Assembly: GCA_018389105.1 (NCBI GenBank)
Contig: JACATO010000307.1
Span: 1,513,001-1,577,000 of the forward strand
Length of the DNA: 64,000 bases
Reading direction: 5' to 3'
DNA from: Nautilus pompilius
Lineage: Eukaryota; Mollusca; Cephalopoda; Nautilida; Nautilidae
Shown here piece by piece: positions 13,206 through 26,130 of the stretch. The position numbers and the translations under genes are program-made. Every line of letters begins with the position of its first letter. The first letter of the stretch is position 1. The notes under the pieces were generated by a model, which searched no databases, was not told the origin of the DNA, and saw nothing but the letters and a program-made list of their open reading frames with translations.

Positions 13206-15943
13206 TTGATAACTTTTATCACTTAGTTTTAACATAATGCACCTGACTTTCATCTCTTTAATGTTCACATTATTTACTTTTAAAATGTCAATTTCCTTGG
13301 TATCTATAAATAAATTCTAAATTAAATGTTTGATATATGCTTTGTGTGTGCACCCTTTTCAACTTTTTTGTAAAATAAAGTAGTACATTTTATATTTTTG
13401 TTTCAATGTGTTTTTATATATATTGTATGTACTCCATATGTTTTGTTTTATTTGATGAGTTGATGATGACTTTTTTCATTAATTTTTTTTTGTAATGAAT
13501 ACTTGAGAATGAAAATTATAATAGTAAGCTACAAAAATAAAGATCTAATTACTTAAAAGTAGATTATTTCAATGTGGATATCATGTCAGTTAGAAGAAAG
13601 AAAGAAATTCTTAATACCACAAAGTTACTTGGTGATTGATCAGTTTACTTCACCTTTCTCTTTGAAAAATTTTCTATTTCTCCTTTACGAAGCCTGGTCC
13701 CATTCTTTGATTTTCTGGACCAATGCTGAATTGCTTTCATTGCCCCTGCTACACAGTTTATTTAGCTATGTGTTTTGACAAAGATATTATAGACTTGCAA
13801 TTTTATTAAGTTCAGAAATATTTAGTTTGCTGACAAATTACTAAAATCCAATTTGTAGTAAATAGCATGTTTCTTTCAAAGGGGGGGTGGGTGGTGGTAA
13901 AAAGAAGGTAGGGTAGAATTCTTTGTGAATTTTATTATTTAGCAGACATAATATATTCATTGTAGATATTATATACTTCTGGACATTAACTCTGTAAAGA
14001 AACAAAATTGTTTATAATGTAAGGAGTTTTATTAAGCTTGATAATCAAGATTTGTTGATATAAATTATATGTACTGTTTATATTACTTTGTAGATAGAGC
14101 ATTGATTAAATACTAAAGTTTATATATAATTATCAAAAGGTTTTTCATAGCCATCCACTATTTAAATTATGTTTATAGACTTACAAAATGACAATCTTTA
14201 ATATGTTGTACAGTAAATACTTTGTTCATTAAATCAGGAAAATTTCAAATGTTTTACTGCCTTAAATTTGGATTCAGAAAGTAGGAAAGGTTTACTTTTC
14301 ATTTAGAGCTTCATTTTCTGATTCCATTTTGCCAAAACATTTAAAATTGGTACAAATTACATGCTGCAATGTATCTGCAAAACTTTTAGTAATACATTGC
14401 TACAAGCAGTATTATAAAAAAAAAAAATTACCTGTATTATGTACTGCAATGACTGCAATGTGTAAAACAGCAAGAACATACTCAGTATATTTAGAAATGT
14501 TAAAAATGAAATTTTTTTAAAGATATACCATATAACGTAAAACATGAAATTCTATGCAAATTAGTATAAATTAAAATAAAATCACTGCTGAATTTATTAT
14601 GATAATGCTAGTGCAAACTAGGCAGTAATCTTTCAAATTCTTGTTGACCACTTTGTCAAGGCTAGGCTGATTTTATCAGTTTTTTTTTAAGTTTCTAACA
14701 TGTTTATTTAGTTTAAATTACTTTAAACCTCCATGATCTTAACACTGCCATAAAAGTAGAATGAAAACAGATTTTAGTTTATGACAAGTTGTATGCAATA
14801 TGTAATTGGAAAAACCCATCTAATAATAATAATAAAGAAAATATCAATGGAAATTTCTTGAAAGTATGGTATACAGTCTGTAGGTAGGTTATTGGCTAAT
14901 AACAGTGTCAGAGAACTTCCTTTCAGTGGCAAAGCTATTTCTACATCTACATAAGAGGAGAAATTTCTTGTTGGCCTTGCTTGCCATATCCTTTAGCAAA
15001 AGCAATCATATTGGACAGACACTTTCAGTAGGCAACTTATGTTAAAATTACATATGCAATTATAGGGAAATAGACATTAATTAAATCTCAGAGATCAGTG
15101 GACACCTTTCCTGTATACTCTATCTAGATTGCCATGATATCACAGAGTCAAAGGAACAATAACACTAAGATCATTCAGGTTATGCAGATGCTGCTGGCAT
15201 CAAGTTTCTTTCATGAACAAGAACAGGTTTTTGCTGGACCCAGATGATGATAGCTGGTATGTTTGGAGATAATGTGAAAAATGCTATGGTGGCTATACAG
15301 GTAATGGACTTGAAATGTTTGGAGGAGGGTTCATTTTTTTTTGTTTTTTTAATGTGTACTTTATCAAAAATGTAGCACTCTGAGCTGTTCCTCATCAGGA
15401 TTGATTGTTGGTTGCCATTGTTAGGATTCTAGGTGGTGTCACTGGCCAGATTTTGTTCTGATGGTTGATAATGGATAACCCAACAAACTACTGGTAGCCA
15501 AGAGTCCATCTGAAGGCATGAACCAGCCAGTGTTATCATTTATCCAGGCCTCCACTTATCATGCTGGAGCAGAGCAGTTTTGGAAACCCCAAGCCACATA
15601 AGAAAGAAGATATATAGCAATATGCTGAATTTTTTTAACAACACAGGTGGACCATATTTGCTATTAGATGGAGAGATTTTACCTCTTTCGCACTGAAAAC
15701 ATCATATTGTCATATTGCTATAGACATACGCAGAGCATTGGTATTGACATCCTTCCTACATGAGATACTTATCCTATTTTCATGCAAACATAGTTTATGG
15801 TTTAAAAATTAGGGAGAAAATAAATATTTTTAATTTCAGTGAATTTGAATTTATTTTTTTCATGTAAGTTGTGATCCCTAATTCTGTCTAGTATTAAAAG
15901 AAGAAACAAGGAAACATAAGTTACCCTTTAGGTTAAGATATTA
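13206..15943. other. Non-coding stretch; unexplained complex patch 14.88-15.72 kb
   Basis: No supportable gene. Most of this is AT-rich with poly-T and a G-rich run near 13881-13898. The part from about 14880 to 15720 has clearly higher sequence complexity and fewer homopolymers, like the transposon relics elsewhere in the window, but I could not recognise a transposase, reverse transcriptase or SINE promoter on either strand. A 71-codon frame at 15180-15395 (minus) has no recognisable motif. Confidence 0.5.
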
Positions 15944-16981
15944 ACTGGCTGGCTACTTTATTAGGAACTATACCACCTAATGATAGGTTGGGCCATCCTT
16001 TTTTTTTGCTCAAATAACAGCCATGACTCAATGTGGCTTAGAATCTCATGGGTATTATAAGGTTCCTGACACATTTCTGCAATCAGTAATTAACATTGTA
16101 TGCAATATATGAGGTGAGGTAAGCAGAGAATCACGATGACAAATGTCTTAAGGGTTTCTCCAATAGATACATAATTGGATTAAGATGATCATTTGGAGAT
16201 GACTGAATTCTATGTCATGTCCCTCAAACTATGAATGCAAAATGTGGGCATGGTGGAGTAGCCATCATTTCCAGGGTACACCTGAAGAATCATTGGATGC
16301 ATTTGATCAGAAATGATTCTAAGTGGCCCAAGTATTCCAGCAAAACATGCACCAAACTATGACTCCACCACTAGAGGCCTGGAAAATTGGGGCTACATAA
16401 GAATGTGTGGCTTTCTTGAAAACTGTCTCTCATCTATGTAAAAAATGGTAAAGCAAGTGTGACTTGTCAGAACACATCACTTTACACTGGTTCTCCTTTG
16501 TCATATGTCTGTGCTCTTTACACCACATAAGGAGTCTTTTCAAATTGGTAGCTGTGACCAGTGGTTTACACAATGTTTTTTCCATAGCATTGCTAGAGAT
16601 GGGTGTGGACTATTTTGTATTGAATATCTTTTTCAGCTGGTCAATACTTTTCATGGTTGGAATTTTCTATGATGTCTGACTGCTTTTCTTTCTTCCACAA
16701 CATTTTTCCAGCCACAATTTTTCCTCTCAACAGATATTTTCTTCCTCTTTTGCCATTGCTGATAAACTTGAATGACTGATATCCTAAAGCATCCTATCAA
16801 TGAAATTATCTTGGTCACTATAGCACCTGCTAGATGTGCACCCATGCCTTTTTTGAACAATGTAATGCCATTGCCTTTTCCTATAAATGTGCTCATCCAA
16901 GTCACATGTTTTGTTGCAGAGATCACCTGTCTCATTATGCAGTTAAACTAATTTGTATGTGTAGCTCCAATAAAGCTGAAG
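15944..16981 (-). mobile_element. Tc1-like DNA transposon relic with recognisable ends
   Basis: The left end (actggctggctactttattagg) matches the reverse complement of the right end (gctccaataaagc...) around a shared 'ctttatt' core, and a TA flanks each side, as expected of Tc1/mariner elements. The transposase lies on the minus strand and is heavily damaged. The N-terminal part is open at 16651-16935 and contains a helix-turn-helix region followed by ISVERKNCGWK, which parallels the 'iSSeRqfCGRK' segment of a vertebrate-type Tc1 family. Further along, SGGGVIVWCMFCWNTW near 16310-16370 corresponds to 'GGGVMVWG.FSWHT', and SSPNDHLNPIMYLLE near 16165-16210 to the 'SPDLNPIEHLWD' motif. Length of about 1.04 kb is normal for this family. 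It is inactive. Confidence 0.82.
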
Positions 16982-19900
16982 TATAAAATGAAACATAAGT
17001 GCTAATAGAGTGGTCTGGTAGTATATATTTTAATTTCAATGCAAAATATTAATATTGTTTTTTTTAAATACTTGTTTATTATGTCTCAAATGAGTAAGCT
17101 TAATAGTATTGGCTATTTCATTTCTGTGAACTTTCTCTGTAATAAATTTGTTTTACAGTGTATATTATTAGTGGAACCAGTACTGGAATGATGAATAATC
17201 AATCATTAAAGTAAAATGTGCTACTTTCTAAAAAATCACATCTGCAGTTTTACATATCTGTAAATTTTAATTAAAGTTAAATTTTTAATGTTAGCTTATT
17301 TTAAAGATACAGTAAACTATCTCTTGTCCAATATTCTGGCAATCAAAATATTATAGCTACCAAAATTAAAATTGAAGCTAGCAATTTTTTGGTAATAGAA
17401 CTAGTTTAGTGGAACTTTTAGTCAGCTGATCTGATTTACAAAAAATTTCATCTAATAGAACAGTTTTTTATTTGTATCATGCAATGTAAAAGAGATGTTG
17501 TAAGAGCTGATGTATCTAACTATATCATGTTTAATATATAAATATTTTTAAACCTGAGATTTTCTGATTATTTATTTATTCATCCATACATACACTCCTT
17601 CCCTAATTAAAAAAAAAAAAAACTTTCAGGAAATGTACTTAACCATCTAGTAAGATTTGAATTTCTATAATCGAAAATATTCATTGACTTATACGGGTAC
17701 ATATCAGTTATTTTGGTTAAGAGAGGATTCACTATTTATCTAAAGAAATATATGACTCTATAGTCCTTTAACCATCCATTGTTTGCTTTAGTTAATTTTT
17801 TTTGTTTTTGTACCATCTTTAATTGTTTTTTTCTTTTTTATTTTTCTATTAATTTGTGCAAATCTACTTTCTGGTTAATCATTTTTAGCACGTTTCACTT
17901 AATTGTTCCTCCTCTCTCTCTGTATAGAAAGTTCTAGTCAGTCAGGGTTTTTATTAGTGGGTATTGAGAGTCATGATTGACTGACTCTAATAGTTCCTGA
18001 TGTTTTAGAGTTGTCTTTTAAAATTAATCACTAAATTCTACAACATTGCTGTGTTTATGAGACAATGGTTATTGTAGTTGCTACCAGAAAAATAAGTGTA
18101 GTGACAAAGTCATGGCCATGCTTACAATTTCATATATTCTAACTATATTTATTAACATCAGAACCAACTATAATATTCCAATTACTTAGAGAAAGAAGTG
18201 GATATTTTGATATTCGATATTTATTACATAATATTACATAGGTATTGATATTTAATATATAATACCAGTCTTTCCCTGAGTTACTTTTTGTACCATTATT
18301 GTAATATTTTAAGCATTGTCTTAGAAATCAAACAGTTTATATAATTAAGTAAAGAATTGACTTAGTTTCCAAATTTTATTTCCCTAAAAACATTCAAACA
18401 ACAATTAAATACCTGACATCTGCAAGTAGTCTAACATGCATAGTAAACAAATATTCTGACTAATGAAAGGCTTCCTTCATTATGCAAATTAGTGATATGT
18501 TTATTATTTTCCCCTATCCAATCTTGTTCAAATCACAAATTTTTTAACCAAAGTTTGCTCAACTTTATATTAAAAAAAAATTAATATTTTCTCTTTCCTA
18601 TAACAAAACCATATTGAAAAGTATCTAATGATAAAAATCATTATACTATTTAGTATACCACTGTATTATTATTATTAATACATGCATACATGCACAAGTA
18701 TGGTAGTGGGTGATAGCTTTCACAGAAAACTATCCAAGTTAATATCAGAAATGATATTTTATTGCATAATATGTTATATCTTTAAAAAATGAGTGTAGCT
18801 TATGCTGACTATTGTGAAAAATTTGATAGATAAATGTTATTGGTTTTTACTTATATTATATATTAAAATTTAATCATGCATGTGCATACTTTTTGTAGCA
18901 TTAAAAATACATTTAACAAATATTGAGGCTTTAAATTCTTGTCTATGCTAAAAAAAATTACAAATATAATGTTCTTTTAAAAATAAATTCTGGCTTCATA
19001 TAGGCATGTAATTTAAGATTCCCCCCTCACCTTTTGGAATAAAGAAAACTCAAATTAGAAACATAAATGTTATTTACATTGAATTTTTTTTCATTATGGG
19101 TGATTTATTTGAATATTTAATGCAATTCTTTTGATATGAAATTATGTAAATATTAGAATAATAAATTTTTTTAATATTTTTTTTTTGTATTCTCAGAGTT
19201 AGAAGAATAGAACATCATTTTGGGAGGCAATTTGTTCAAAAATAAATTTTTTTTTTTTGTTTGTAGATTCTTGGCATAAAAATGCAAAAAATTATACCAA
19301 TGGAAATAGAAATTTCTTTGATTTGTGCAACATTTTCATTTATTTAGATAAGTAATTTGTCCATGTTTAGAATAATAAACTTGTTCTTTTATTGAGCAAT
19401 TAAATGCCTATTACTAATTTGTTTTAAAGAAACAAAATGTGAAACAGCTTTTCATAGTCAGGGCTGCATTGCTTCTAGTTAGGTTTTGTTTAAAACCTGG
19501 CATAGCTGGGTAAAACAGCTTTCCATTAGCCATTTCTTTCATTTAAGTTCTAAAATCTTTAATGAAAAATATTGATCCATTTTTATTATGCTGTCTTAAT
19601 TGGATGGCTCATTACTGTTGTTAACTGTGCACAACAGCATATGGACAGAACATTCATTCATTACGCATGAACTATGGTCAAATTATTTTCAGTTATGGGA
19701 TTTTACACAACTTTTTCTTTTAAAATTTGAATGACTAGTTTAGCCATGCAGTTTACAGCTGTATGTTGTATGTGATTTTGTTTTAATTATTTTTTAAAAT
19801 TAAAAATTAATTTTAAACATTAAGAAAAACTAAATTTTTTTCCTAAATACCTAAAGTAAAATAATATGTAGTTTTTCTTATTTTGGATAAATCTTATTGC

Positions 19901-20859
19901 ACCACTTGAATACTATATGAAAATTTATTTTGAAGAAATAATCCATAATAGTATACAATAAGCAGGGTTAATATATAGTCTTCATTTGTTATAAATGCTG
20001 ATATATGTAACACAGACTTTAAAAAAGTGTTATGAGTATTCTATATATTATGTTCCAGACAAATACTGTAACAAAAATAAAACACCTTTTTGAAAACATT
20101 GCTTATTTGGTAAGTAAAGTTGGTTTTCATTTTTAATAATCTCAAGTTGAATATGATATACATTAGTGGCCATGATTATGGAGCCATCATTTAAATGTCC
20201 CATGTATATTATGTACATTGTTAAGACTATTTGATAAGAATTCTTTGATGAGTAATTAATCAAAAATTTTAATGTTCATCTGAAAGAACACTGAAATCTG
20301 TTAATCAACCAGTCTAATTTACTCCCCTAGCTAACATAATTTTTTAATGTTAATATGTATGTGCAATTATTATAGTTGCGCATAAATGCATATGATTTAA
20401 TCAAGTTTTCTGGTACAAGATTGTGTGGATGCCAGATTTTGATGTCATTACATGGTCTACTCAGTGCAAAAGTCTGCTGCCTCAGATACACTGATACAAA
20501 ATAATTTACGAATACTATTTAGTGTTAATGCCTATTAAACTTTAATTTTAATTTGTTCTTTTTTTCATGTTAATTTAAGTAATTTTGATGAAGTGTTTTA
20601 TATAAATAGTGCATGCCTACTTCTCAAGGGATGTGTTGGCCATCACACATTCCTATGGCTTTCTATAGTTAGGGGAGATCATAACTAGAAATTAGCTAAG
20701 TATCAGGTGCACTTGATATTATAAAATAAACATCAATGAAATTCTTCAAAATCATAAGCATTTTATTGCAATGTTTTGCTTATTGTTGCTAATTTGAAAA
20801 GTATGTAAAACTAAAATCTGAGAGTTTCTTTTTTGTAAGATAAGATTAAGAGAATAATT
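16982..20859. other. AT-rich non-coding stretch
   Basis: No supportable gene. Homopolymer runs and short AT repeats dominate. The exception is about 19440-19760, a mixed-composition patch without repeat character, described as a candidate conserved non-coding element in the findings. Confidence 0.55.
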
Positions 20860-21470
20860 AAAAGATTTCCAAGTCCTAGAATATTTGCAAAATATTTTGA
20901 AACTGCATAGAGGAAGGAGTTTGATTCAGGAAAAATTTAGTAGAGACTGGGAACTTAAAATTAATGAAAGAGAGATGAAAGGCAGTTAGTACAAAAAAGG
21001 TATGGCAGACAGACATCCTGCAGCAAGAGATTTGGCAAACAGAATGAGTAACTGTGCTCTGTCTCAAATCAGGTGCTCCAAGATGTTCAAAAAGATAGTT
21101 TTACATCTGTAAATAAGAAGAATGGATTTATGGACAACAGAAAAACCATATGTTGTGGATGGATGATTTAAGTTTAAGTTATTGATTGAGCACATGGAGG
21201 AAAATCTACATATGGAACACACTGATGATGCAGACAATAAATCATGGAAGATATAATGGCATGGGATGGATATGTGTACATAAAAGGAACTGGGAATTTT
21301 AAGAAATTGAATAATATAATGAACAAATGGGTACATTGCACCATTCCGGTGAGATAAACCATCTCAAAACTATTGACCAGAACAAATGATTTCAGGAAGA
21401 TATTGATCCCAAATATAGTTTTAAAAGTAAGACACATGTCTGAAAGGAAATTGGTTGGCATCTTAAAACT
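20860..21470 (+). pseudogene. Tc1-like transposase relic, truncated
   Basis: Plus-strand translation shows a colinear, frameshifted Tc1 catalytic region: WIYGQQKNHMLWMDDLSL near 21123-21180 aligns with the family 'W...QW..VLWSDESKF', with the first catalytic Asp retained within the DD pair. RKIYIWNT near 21200 corresponds to 'R.YVWR'. IMAWDGYVYIKGTGNF at 21253-21300 matches 'VMVWGCFSA.GTGNL', and QEDIDPKYSF at 21393-21422 matches 'QQDNDPKH'. The 'SPDLNPIE' end is not visible, so the copy appears truncated or too decayed downstream of 21470. The family differs from the copies at 49-57 kb as far as these short motifs allow. It is inactive. Confidence 0.72.
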
Positions 21471-24400
21471 GACCGTTTAGGATAACTGAAATTTCAAATC
21501 TAATAAAACCTCACTAATACCTTCTATAATCACTTTAAACAGGTGTGTTATAAGTTCTCTTGGCATTCACTGCAAATACATGAGCATAATGTTTTGATAG
21601 ATGTATGGAGTCTTGAAAAAGAGTGTTTGAAATTTTTGGCTAAATACAAGAAAAAACAAAGAAACATTTGTATAAGTAATTTATTATTGTTTATCAAACA
21701 AATGATATTTCATTTATGGAGATACAAATTTTACAAGCAATAGCACTTTGAATAGTATGTAATTGGTAATTAATAAACGAAACAACAATAATTATTTTAC
21801 ATCCTGATTGTATCCAACAATGTAAATATTATGAATAGCAGCATTTAATCACTAAAGATTGAACAAATTTCATTAATATTTTGATTAAATGAAATTCTTT
21901 CTGTTTGTCTATCAAACCATTTTTTTCTTTTTCTTTCCTTTTCATTTCCAAATTCTAAGAAAGTGACAGATGTAAGCATTTTATTTAAAAAAAAACACAA
22001 ACTGTATTTGTATTATATCATGCATAGCCTTTGTGTCATGTTAGGTTCAGATGTGTTATTAGATATTGATGATTAAAATAAACTCAGAATAAAAAAGGTT
22101 CTGTTAAGACCTTGACAAAGTCGTCTTTAGTTTTACTTTTTCGTAAAGAACTAATAACTGGATACACATGAATGATTTTTATGAAATGCAATAACAATTT
22201 GTTTGCTTTATGAACTAAATTTCTTTTAATTTCTTTTTCTTTATTTTACATTTTAGAATACAAACAATTTTATAAAACTATTTTAAAGAAAAATATTAAC
22301 TTAAATTTATTTATTATATTGAAACTAATTTGAAATAATGTTTAATCAAATTTTTGTGTAGACTTTCTTCATTGCTTGACATAGACACATCATCACTAGA
22401 AAGTAAGCTCCAGCACACATCGGTGTAGGATTGATTTATATACAATTTTGGAAAGAAAACAAATATGCATTGCCTCTGGAACAATATCCAAAGTAAGCAG
22501 GAGAAATAAAACAATTCCTTGCAGGATTTTTTTTTTTTTTACAACCTGTTACTAGTAACATATGTCACATACCCATTGGAATGACTAACAATACTAACAA
22601 ATAAGTAACTACATCTGGTACTTCCACTTAGCAGTCAGTTTTTTGTTAAACAAAGGATAGGTGAGGAAACCCTGAAATCTAGCCTGCTGTGGAGAAAGCA
22701 TTTTTTATAGCTTTGTTGACTTCAGAATGCCTTTGGGCCCAGTCTGTAGTGCTGAGATGAGAATTTTAGCCCTAAGGCAAGACTTTGCCTCTTTATTTTC
22801 TACCTAGGTGTACATGCCAAAAGTTTACATATAGTGGTTGCTCTCATCAGTACTAGACTCAACTTAAGAGATACATGCAAAAGGGGCTTCAAAGCCTTAC
22901 AGCACAATCTGCAGTGCTGGACAAAGGAGCCACAAACAATAGAGGTGGTTGAGAAAGTAAGTGCTTCTTGCTACCAATACATTGACTTTATTCTTTGGCT
23001 TTACACTTTATACCTGAATTATTTCTGCCAAGAATTGGAGTTTTTAGCCTGGACATTGAAGCATGTTGGATTTCTTTGGCACATTATTAGTTTTCAAGAT
23101 GGTATGGATGCCTACTGTAGATGTTATGGAAAATATTTTACCAGTTATTAAACAGTTTGTATTAATAGATAGTATGGAATTGGCTTTACTCAATAATTTT
23201 AATAAACAATGATTTTTTTTTAATTAACAAGTTTTGCTACATTTGCATGTAACATCTTACTCAAAATAACAAATAGAATAAGTGATTCACTTTGCTTCTT
23301 TAAAATCCCTGACCAGCTTTTCAAACTCGACAAGAACTTCCCTGTCAGACACACACACAATTTCAACAACAGATCTTTTCTGCAAAACAAAGATCATATG
23401 CATTCTATTTTGAAACCATTATTAAACCATAAATTTTATATTTAATATGGATACACTAGGCAATTTGAAAATCTACATTGCATTATATTGTTAGATAAGC
23501 AATTCTCTTTTGCAGAATGAAACTATATCATGACATCATGACAAATTTGCAAGACTATATAATAAGTGACTTGATGTTTTCAAATATTTTTTCTGAGAAG
23601 CAAAAACCTTTGCATTTTCAAATTAAAATAAGTGTTAAGTATGGTTAGATTATGCAACTAAACAAGTCGGAATTGCAATCATTAGAGTTTGTTTTGCATT
23701 TATTTTCATAAGATATTAAAGAATCCAAATTATATAAAAATTCTTTGTTAATTAAAAATAAATAAATAAAATTAATTGTAAAAATTTGAATCAAGGTTTG
23801 AATATCATCATCTAACCTAATTTATAATTTCTACAAGTTAATGAATTTCTGCTTGCTATTTATGACTGTGCAGTGAACAAAATTAAATCTGATTAATTAA
23901 TGTATTTGACAGTTTTAAATTTAAGTTGTGAAGAATACTCAGTGTGGTACTTATTTTTTAAAAAAATATTTCAGAACAGTGATTTTTTCTTCCTTTTTTA
24001 TACTACATCGATACATTTGGAAAAGGGGGAAAAATAAAAAAAAACTGTGCACAAAAATTATTCTAGGTCATTAGGTCTAGACATGATCTATTTACTGTTT
24101 GTAAACTTAATAAACTGTTCAGAATATACTCCAATCTTTTAATTGATGTTGGATATTTACTTTCTGAGAGAGATTTAATAGTTTATTAAAGTTATTGGTT
24201 ACATGGTTAAATCACTGGAAGAAACTGAAATCTTGTGAAAACATCAAAGCCATGCTGCTGCACCTTTCATATGCCCTGATTACTTTAGAAGACTGGGTAT
24301 CTAAATAAAATATAGACTATAGAGATGAAATATCAGATAAGTATTCATTTTTAGGTCACTTAAGAAAGGGCTTTAGTACCTGAAGGCACTGTACCAGTAA

Positions 24401-25794
24401 GTTGCTATGAAATAATGTTCAAGAGAAAACAGTTCAATGAAGAGCAGTGAACATTTAGTAAAAATAAGTTATGAAAGAAGCATTGTAAGAAAGTAACCTT
24501 TTATCCTTTTGATCTTAGTCGGAAAAGGTTACAGTGGCATTCAGTAGAAAAACTTAATGCTTATACAAAAGAAATCAAAGGAATGAATTGCTTAGAAAAG
24601 CATTAAAATGTTAAAAGTCACCTAGATAAGCTTTAGTAAGACTGCTAATTAATAGCCTGAAAAATTCTCTCTTTCACCTCTAGGTTTCTAACACCAAAAA
24701 GTCATCTTTGAAATACAGGGAAGGGACAAAAACCATCGATATTTTATTATAGTAGCTATGCATATGCAAAAAAAAAACAAAAAATGGCATATAAATGAAA
24801 TGAACAGTTTGCATACAAGTAAAACTCAATCTAATACTTTTAAATTTCAATTTTTAATCATATTTAAAAATTACTGATCAGATGACAAGAAAATTATCAG
24901 ATCTCAGCATCTAACCAACTCATCACTGTTGTTGATTTTTTCCCCCAATATTTGGTTGGTTGTTTTTGCATTTTATTTTCAATTTTCAATTAAATTAGTT
25001 TTACAAATCTTTCACTCACATAATTTATGTAGGATGATTATAAGAGAGAACATTTGTATTTCTGTTGTATCTGTTTTTATTTGTAACTATTTAAATCAGT
25101 AGTCAAAGGAAACAATGAAATTATCTTTTGGATCTGTGTAATGGCAAGCCAGAAATTCCAACTTGCCAGTCTACGATTCATGAAAAATCCCGGAAGAAAC
25201 TTATACAGATTAGATGTGCAGAAAAACAAAAAAAGTAGTTGCTGAATTGGCAAAATCTTTTTAGATTGATGCTGAGTGCACTACTACCATAAAAAGTTTC
25301 ATCCACAAAATAAAACAAATAAGCTATAATAACAAAAACAAAACACGAAACTTAATGTGTGATAGAGACTAAATGATTCACAAAAATTAGATATGTAGAA
25401 CATTTTTTTCTTTATAATTATTTTTTTTACTAATTTTACAGTGTCATGTTTTAGTGGAGGAAATATAATAAAAACAAACCCAAACCAAAGAGTAATTTTT
25501 GTAGATTTATTGTTTATAAAGTGTTATAAATAAGTAGTAAGTATAGCCTTTTATGTCTGACTAATAGAAAGTAGAACTTTTTCTTATTATTTTGTGTCAT
25601 CAGTTTAAAATAGTTAAATATAAAACGTGAACTCACAAACAATCAAAAGAACAAGAAAACTAAACAAGAGTTTGTTGTTGTTGTTTTTCTATGTCATAAA
25701 TAGGTTTTCTATTGATTTTTGTTGATGAAAATATGAAAATTTTATTTTGTATTATTTGGTTTTAATTTAACAACTCTTCATTCATGAGAATCAA
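21471..25794. other. AT-rich non-coding stretch
   Basis: No supportable gene. A 105-codon frame at 22834-23151 (plus) sits in a less AT-rich patch (about 22650-23150) but has no recognisable domain and no clear splice context. The patch 25130-25345 weakly resembles a Tc1 DNA-binding domain (see findings). Homopolymer runs are frequent elsewhere. Confidence 0.5.
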
Positions 25795-26130
25795 TGTTAC
25801 AAAGCTCAAAACTGTGGACAACTTCACTTCACTTGGACACAAGATTTTCACTGGAGCAAGAAATTACTTCACAGTTGCAAAACCTAGCTTTGCCTTTTGA
25901 AAATGCAGAAACAAGTTTGAACCAATGCAAGATACACTGATCTACCAAACTGAAAGTTTATTAAGCTATTCTACCATGGCTTCTTTATGAATACATATCA
26001 TGGACACTTTATAGAAAGCAGATAAAGGAAGTGGACAATTTTTCTTAGAATCAGAAGGCAAGACAGAATCTTTAATAAGTGTCCCATCTCTTTTGTCCAG
26101 CACTGTATCTTATCAGCTATACATGTTTGA
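25795..26130 (+). pseudogene. Non-LTR (LINE) reverse transcriptase 3' fragment
   Basis: Two blocks match the region just after the palm domain in many animal LINE ORF2 proteins. KLKTVDNFTSLGHKIFTGA at 25802-25858 parallels the 'v..F.YLGs.it' block. In a shifted frame at 25950-26039, KVY-stop-AILPWLLYEYISW followed by TLYRKQIKEVDNF parallels 'KVYraVvLPtLLYGcEtWtLyrrqikeLe.F'. In between, PSFAF corresponds to 'A..AF..L'. There are several stops and at least two frameshifts. Neither the catalytic YADD region nor the endonuclease is present, so this is a dead 5'-truncated or internally deleted copy. I cannot assign the clade. Confidence 0.78.
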
